From positions 1 to 10,174 of the forward strand of contig USKE01000052.1 of NCBI GenBank assembly GCA_900555165.1: a stretch of 10,174 nucleotides of DNA. The letters are read 5' to 3'. Within the stretch, counting starts at the first letter, position 1. Every line of letters starts with the position of its first letter. Source of the DNA: an uncultured Porphyromonadaceae bacterium. Its GTDB lineage: Bacteria; Bacteroidota; Bacteroidia; Bacteroidales; Muribaculaceae. The translations under genes and the position numbers were made by a program. Shown in pieces: positions 6,365-10,174 of this stretch. A model generated the notes under the pieces. That model was not told the origin of the DNA. It ran no database searches and saw nothing but the letters and a program-made list of their open reading frames with translations.

Positions 6365-8734
6365 TCAGCGGGTGCTGAAATCATTGGAGGTCGCGTTGTC
6401 ACGCATGCTGAGCCGCTTGCCGAACCGCATGGAGAACCTTACGATAAATGCCGTCTGGTTTCCGAGCTGGCGATAGGAGGTGGAATACAGCGGGCACTCA
6501 TACCGGTTGTTGTTACGGTGGTTGAATGCGTTGTAGACAAACAGGTCTACGCGGCCGCCGAATGTAAATTCCTTGCCGAGCCCTGCATCAATCCTTACAT
6601 ATCCGTCGGTGTGTGACAAGGGCAGACGCACAGGTGTGAAATAGATCGCTGTAAGACTCAGGTTCCAGCTGCGGTCGTGCGTGAAATATATGTTGTTGTC
6701 GAGGGTGATGTCTCCGCTCCATGTCTTGATGTGCGGTGCCACAAGCGACTCGGATAGGGTGCCGTTGTCATAGGCATGATGGCTCCCGGTTGCCGTGACC
6801 CTGAAAATCCAGCGGTTGTCAAACAGGTAGTCCATATATCCGGCCACAATCCTGACCTCGCGGTCGTCGTCACCCTCGGCATATCTATAGGCGGTAATGC
6901 CGTCGGGGTCGGTTATCTGGCTCATCAGCGGGGTGTTGGTGGATATTTTTCCGATCAGGCCGAGCGATATTTTCTGACGCAATATGTAAAACAGCGTCAG
7001 ATTATGGAGGACTGATGCCTTGAGCTGCGGATTGCCGGCGGTGTACGATGTGGGTGTGAGCCATGTACGCAACGGGTTGGTATATGTGTAATAGGGCTGT
7101 TGCACATCCATCGTATATCCCAGATTGATTATATGTGCGGGTGAAAGATTCAGACTCAACGATGCCGTCGGCAGAATGTACAGGTCATGGAATTCATGGT
7201 CGGAACGCTCGCCGGTTTCCGATATCTTTCGGCGGTACATGCGTCCGCGCAGGCCGGCGGAAACGCCGACAGTATTCGAGAACGTATATTCGGCTGAAAC
7301 AAACAGGTCACCGTTGTCCTGATTCTGGCGTATCTCATCGGAAACAAGACCAGAAAAGTCCTGCCGCCGACGTATACGGTCAGCAAACAGGTTCAGGCCG
7401 AAATCGGTAATCAGCCTGTCATTCCATACGCGTGAATATGTGACGCTGCCCTGGTATGAATCGCTCCGGATATCGGTTGAATAATCCTGAAGTGAGGATG
7501 TCGGGGTATAGTTCCGGTGTTTCGTTTCACGGTCAGTGTCATAGGCGACTCTGCCCCACAGCCGTGAGCCTGCCGAGTCAAGTTCATGATCGTAATTTAC
7601 GGTGAAAATCATGTGGGGACGGCTGAAGGGTCTGCGTATGCGGGCATACGTGGGCTCAGTGACGTTCGCCGGTGAATAGGTCGACCAGGTGGAATCTTTT
7701 CCAAGACTGTAATCGGCAATTACGTCGACCTTCACCCCCAGAGAGTTGTTATGGCCGAGGTTCACGCCTGCTCCGAGGGCGCCGTGTATCTTGCTCGCAA
7801 ATTCCCTGCCGCGGTTTCTTGTGTGCCGCGTTTGCCATGTATTGTCGGCCGACTCGTCATTGAGTGTATAAAGGCTTGTGCTCTCCAGTTTTTTAGAATC
7901 CTCGATGAACGCTAAGTTGGCCGAGAACTGCCAGTTGTCATATTCGGCGCCTATCCATCCCTGCTGCCGGGATGAGAGCATGGTGTTCATGAGATGCAGG
8001 TTTATATCCGCAGTGCCGGTCATGCCTGTACGTGGCGCAAGCACTACGTTCACGATGCGTCCATACTCCTGATAGGCCGGTCCCGGAGTAAGCCATATCT
8101 CTACGCGCCGGACTCGTGCGGCGTCTGACGCCCTGAGCATCTCTATTACCCCTGACTGCGGCATGACTGGCTCTTTCCCGTTGATGAATATGGTACACCC
8201 CTCCATCCCCAGGATTCCGATATCATCTTTGCCGGGTGTGATTCTGAGCAACGGCACCATATCAAGCAGTTCAAATGAATTATGTGCGATATCGCGCAGG
8301 TTACCCGGGATGAATGAGAATTTGCCGGGAGATGCCTGCATCAGATTTGCCGTCACAGTCACCTCGTCAAGCATGACGGGCAGTTTGTCGAGTCGCAATA
8401 TGTTGTTTCTATCAGATACGGCCGGTGTGGTCACAGGCGTGAACCCGGCTCCCTCGGCTCTCAATATAAGTTTGCCTCGTATATCGGTTGATAAATCAAA
8501 GTTACCGAGGCTGTCGGTGACACTTCCTGCCACATAAATGCTGTCAGGCAGAGACAGTGCCACCACAGCTATGTCGGGCAATGTGTTGCCGTCGGCATCT
8601 GTCACCGTTCCACGGATGGATGCGGAAATCAGCTGTGGGAACGATAGCCATATCAGACAAAAAAGAGATACGAGGATGGTTCCTTTGTAACGCAGATATG
8701 TGGTTATGGGGTGTATGTGATTGAGTAGATACAT
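6365..8734 (-). CDS. TonB-receptor-like outer-membrane beta-barrel protein
   Basis: This 789-residue outer-membrane protein begins with an uncleaved-looking start plus a hydrophobic signal segment (about 18-38, cleavage near Ala38). Next is a carboxypeptidase-regulatory-like Ig-fold domain (about 39-117, with GTVTDADGN at 42-50). The Asp-Glu-Val-Thr-Val-Thr-Ala hinge follows (123-129). A plug-like domain (about 135-235) contains Ile-Phe-Ile-Asn-Gly at 182-186. The rest is a long series of amphipathic strands forming the barrel. This is the arrangement of the 'outer membrane beta-barrel protein' branch of TonB-dependent receptor relatives in Bacteroidetes; no SusD partner is next to it, so it is not a classic polysaccharide-utilisation pair. 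The substrate is unknown. The chain does not end at the usual terminal aromatic residue of the last strand but continues with a basic/polar tail (about the last 18 residues). The DNA of that tail recurs at 4850-4899. A strong promoter precedes the ATG. Confidence 0.92.
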   Translation of the reverse strand: MYLLNHIHPITTYLRYKGTILVSLFCLIWLSFPQLISASIRGTVTDADGNTLPDIAVVALSLPDSIYVAGSVTDSLGNFDLSTDIRGKLILRAEGAGFTPVTTPAVSDRNNILRLDKLPVMLDEVTVTANLMQASPGKFSFIPGNLRDIAHNSFELLDMVPLLRITPGKDDIGILGMEGCTIFINGKEPVMPQSGVIEMLRASDAARVRRVEIWLTPGPAYQEYGRIVNVVLAPRTGMTGTADINLHLMNTMLSSRQQGWIGAEYDNWQFSANLAFIEDSKKLESTSLYTLNDESADNTWQTRHTRNRGREFASKIHGALGAGVNLGHNNSLGVKVDVIADYSLGKDSTWSTYSPANVTEPTYARIRRPFSRPHMIFTVNYDHELDSAGSRLWGRVAYDTDRETKHRNYTPTSSLQDYSTDIRSDSYQGSVTYSRVWNDRLITDFGLNLFADRIRRRQDFSGLVSDEIRQNQDNGDLFVSAEYTFSNTVGVSAGLRGRMYRRKISETGERSDHEFHDLYILPTASLSLNLSPAHIINLGYTMDVQQPYYTYTNPLRTWLTPTSYTAGNPQLKASVLHNLTLFYILRQKISLGLIGKISTNTPLMSQITDPDGITAYRYAEGDDDREVRIVAGYMDYLFDNRWIFRVTATGSHHAYDNGTLSESLVAPHIKTWSGDITLDNNIYFTHDRSWNLSLTAIYFTPVRLPLSHTDGYVRIDAGLGKEFTFGGRVDLFVYNAFNHRNNNRYECPLYSTSYRQLGNQTAFIVRFSMRFGKRLSMRDNATSNDFSTR
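6369..6414. repeat. 46-bp direct repeat, copy 2
   Basis: This copy lies within the last codons of the beta-barrel gene and is identical to 4854-4899. One mismatch (6368) then separates it from the shared stop codon. Recombination between the copies would remove 1515 bp containing the whole ATPase gene and leave a complete beta-barrel gene with its stop. Confidence 0.95.
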
Positions 8735-8769
8735 TGTAATCGGTAGTTAGACGATTCCATATACTGACA

Positions 8770-8801
8770 CAAAGATATGCAGTTGTATCCCGGAATCCAA
8801 A
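8770..8801 (-). promoter_or_regulatory. Beta-barrel gene promoter, TTTG-N20-TATCTTTG
   Basis: On the minus strand TTTG (8798-8801) and TATCTTTG (8770-8777) are separated by exactly 20 bases, a full match to the Bacteroidales -33/-7 promoter consensus. The predicted start of transcription gives a leader of about 30 bases before the ATG at 8734. This is the best promoter in the window. Confidence 0.85.
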
Positions 8802-8927
8802 TGTTATTTGTTTTTTTAATTTATGAATGAAAGATGTGGAAATATGCAGTGAATATGAGGAGTGGAGGCGGTGGTAAATGGCGGTTTCGGTGTGAGGCGG
8901 CCGTTACTCGGGTTTAGATGGGGTGGG

Positions 8928-8945
8928 GGCATCTGACGGGGTGGC
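8928..8945. repeat. 18-bp direct repeat, copy 1
   Basis: GGCATCTGACGGGGTGGC matches 8955-8972 at 17 of 18 positions, in the same orientation and 27 bp apart. It lies in the GC-rich intergenic stretch; the period is a multiple of three but no gene is credible here. Confidence 0.85.
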
Positions 8946-8954
8946 AGCAGGGGA

Positions 8955-8972
8955 GGCATCTGACCGGGTGGC
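8955..8972. repeat. 18-bp direct repeat, copy 2
   Basis: GGCATCTGACCGGGTGGC differs from copy 1 at one position. It ends about five bases before the point where recognisable symporter coding sequence begins. Confidence 0.85.
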
Positions 8973-8977
8973 GGGGA

Positions 8978-10174
8978 TTCGTTCCTTTCTATACACGAAG
9001 CATGGTATATACAATGCCGGAATTCCTGGAGCGTCGTTATAATCCTCAATCACGTACTATTTTATCTGTAATTTCTCTTGTAAGTTATGTATTGACCAAA
9101 GTAGCCGTAACTGTTTATGCCGGTGGCCTCGTATTCCAACAAGTATTCGGTATCAAAGAGCTTTGGGGAATTGATTTCTTCTGGATTGCAGCTATCGGTC
9201 TGGTAGTGTTAACTGCGCTTTATACTATCTTCGGTGGTATGAAATCAGTTCTTTACACTTCTGTTCTTCAAACCCCTATCCTACTGCTAGGATCATTAAT
9301 AATTCTAGTGCTCGGTTTCAAAGAATTAGGTGGATGGGACGAAATGATGAGAGTCTGCGGCGCTGTTACTGTAAATGATTACGGTGATACAATGACTAAC
9401 CTGATTCGTAGCAACGATGATGCAAACTTCCCTTGGTTGGGTGCTTTGATCGGTTCGGCTATTATCGGTTTCTGGTACTGGTGTACCGACCAGTTCATCG
9501 TACAACGTGTACTTTCAGGTAAAAATGAAATGGAAGCTCGTCGTGGTACTATTTTCGGTGCTTATCTGAAACTGCTACCCGTATTCCTTTTCTTGATTCC
9601 TGGTATGATTGCATTTGCATTACATCAAAAATATATCGGTGCCGGTGGTGAAGGTTTCTTACCGATGCTGGCTAACGGAACAGCAAATGCTGATGCCGCC
9701 TTCCCGACATTAGTAGCCAAATTACTTCCTGCGGGCGTGAAAGGTTTGGTAGTATGTGGTATTCTTGCCGCTTTGATGAGTTCCCTTGCATCTCTGTTTA
9801 ACTCATCAGCCATGTTGTTTACTATCGACTTTTACAAACGTTTCAAACCGGAAACTCCGGAAAAGAAGCTGGTGGGTATCGGTCAGATTGCAACAATTGT
9901 AATCGTTGTTTTAGGTATTCTTTGGATTCCTATCATGCGTAGTGTAGGTGATGTACTTTATACTTACTTGCAGGATGTTCAGTCTGTATTGGCACCAGGT
10001 ATCGCTGCCGCTTTCTTACTGGGGATCTGCTGGAAACGTACTTCCGCCCAGGGTGGTATGTGGGGATTGATCGCCGGTATGATCATCGGTCTGACTCGTC
10101 TGGGTGCCAAAGTATATTACAGCAACGCAGGTGAAGTGGCAGATTCTACCTTCAAATATTTGTTCTACGATATG
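8978..10174 (+). CDS. Sodium/solute symporter (SSS family), both ends missing
   Basis: From base 8978 an unbroken frame of 399 codons runs to the right edge and encodes the middle of an SSS-family (SGLT-like) inner-membrane Na+-coupled transporter. The segment Val-Tyr-Thr-Met-Pro-Glu-Phe-Leu-Glu-Arg-Arg follows the third helix in full-length members. The SSS signature end Tyr-Thr-x-x-Gly-Gly-Met-x-Ser is at 9221-9247. The Na+-site Ser-Ser-Leu-Ala-Ser stretch is at 9779-9793 within SSLASLFNSS. Several long hydrophobic helices are visible. About the first 100 residues, including helix 1, which supplies part of the Na+ site, are absent. In-frame ATGs at 8918, 9002 and 9014 exist but none is a natural start: the first is in GC-rich repeat DNA, the others lie inside the conserved core. 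Codon use (many GGT, GTA, TTA, CTT) differs sharply from all upstream genes. It is probably a fragment joined by misassembly or recombination. The transported solute is unknown. Confidence 0.9.

Larger units (their letters stand above)
8802..8977. other. Non-coding GC-rich stretch ending at the symporter junction
   Basis: Beyond an AT-rich patch next to the promoter (8802-8835) this stretch is purine/GC-rich and repetitive, with runs such as GGGGTGGGGGC and two 18-bp repeats near its end. I find no believable gene in it: the one proline-rich minus-strand ORF runs into the symporter in antisense and looks spurious. It ends abruptly at about 8977, where the symporter coding sequence and its different composition begin. 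Confidence 0.6.

Noticed and set aside
6365..8734. SusC/SusD polysaccharide-utilisation locus
   Set aside because: The barrel protein is shorter than typical SusC, no SusD-like lipoprotein or glycoside hydrolase is adjacent, and the neighbouring genes are unrelated.
8918..8977. ATG at 8918 as true start of the symporter
   Set aside because: The 20 codons it would add encode a repeated Gly/His/Leu/Thr/Gly/Trp peptide from repeat DNA, unlike any SSS N-terminus, and do not restore the missing helices.
8816..9049. Proline-rich 77-residue minus-strand ORF
   Set aside because: It crosses the compositional junction and is antisense to conserved symporter codons; the Pro-rich stretch is the GC-rich repeat read in translation.

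Overview
The window most resembles a GC-rich Bacteroidales chromosome (a gut, Muribaculaceae-like or related lineage is my inference). Three things support this: the protein families present (DUF2027-Smr protein, EFR1-type ferredoxin, outer-membrane beta-barrel protein with a carboxypeptidase-regulatory-like domain, DUF4143 ATPase); three good matches to the Bacteroidales -7 promoter element TAnnTTTG on the minus strand, each just upstream of a gene; and the absence of clear Shine-Dalgarno sequences. Positions 1 to about 4850 are strongly GC-rich. Positions 4940-6360 are clearly more AT-rich. The beta-barrel gene is intermediate. From about 8978 to the end the base and codon use changes abruptly to an AT-richer, Bacteroides-like style.

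Layout. Plus strand, 2-1710: the 3' part of a DUF2027/Smr-domain protein overlaps by 4 bases an EFR1-family flavodoxin-fold/2x[4Fe-4S] protein. At 1730-1790 a large inverted repeat built from 9-bp tandem units lies between convergent genes and probably ends transcription both ways. Minus strand, 4748 down to 1808: a tight operon, transcribed pyrE, SRPBCC protein, Rieske-like lipoprotein, DEAD-box helicase with a DbpA-type RNA-binding tail. The pyrE promoter is visible and moves its start inward from the longest ORF. Minus strand, 6157-4946: an AAA-type ATPase/DUF4143 protein whose -7 box lies only 4 bases from its ATG. Minus strand, 8734-6365: a TonB-receptor-like outer-membrane beta-barrel protein with a textbook TTTG-N20-TAnnTTTG promoter. 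Plus strand, 8978 to the end: the middle of a sodium/solute symporter (SSS family), without its N-terminus.

Two structural oddities stand out. First, the ATPase segment is bracketed by a direct repeat. The last 50 bp of the beta-barrel gene, stop codon included, recur at 4850-4899 (one mismatch) as part of a decayed gene remnant, 1515 bp away. This suggests duplication or insertion at the 3' end of the barrel gene, with the ATPase as cargo. Second, the symporter begins in mid-protein at about position 8978, directly after a GC-rich intergenic stretch with two 18-bp repeats. Together with the change in codon use, this looks more like a chimeric contig join than a real gene start, though a real recombination is not excluded.

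I see no CRISPR array, tRNA, rRNA, integrase or transposase. Most of the window is ordinary housekeeping and envelope genes. I found no convincing new multi-gene system; the bracketed ATPase locus is the most interesting part.
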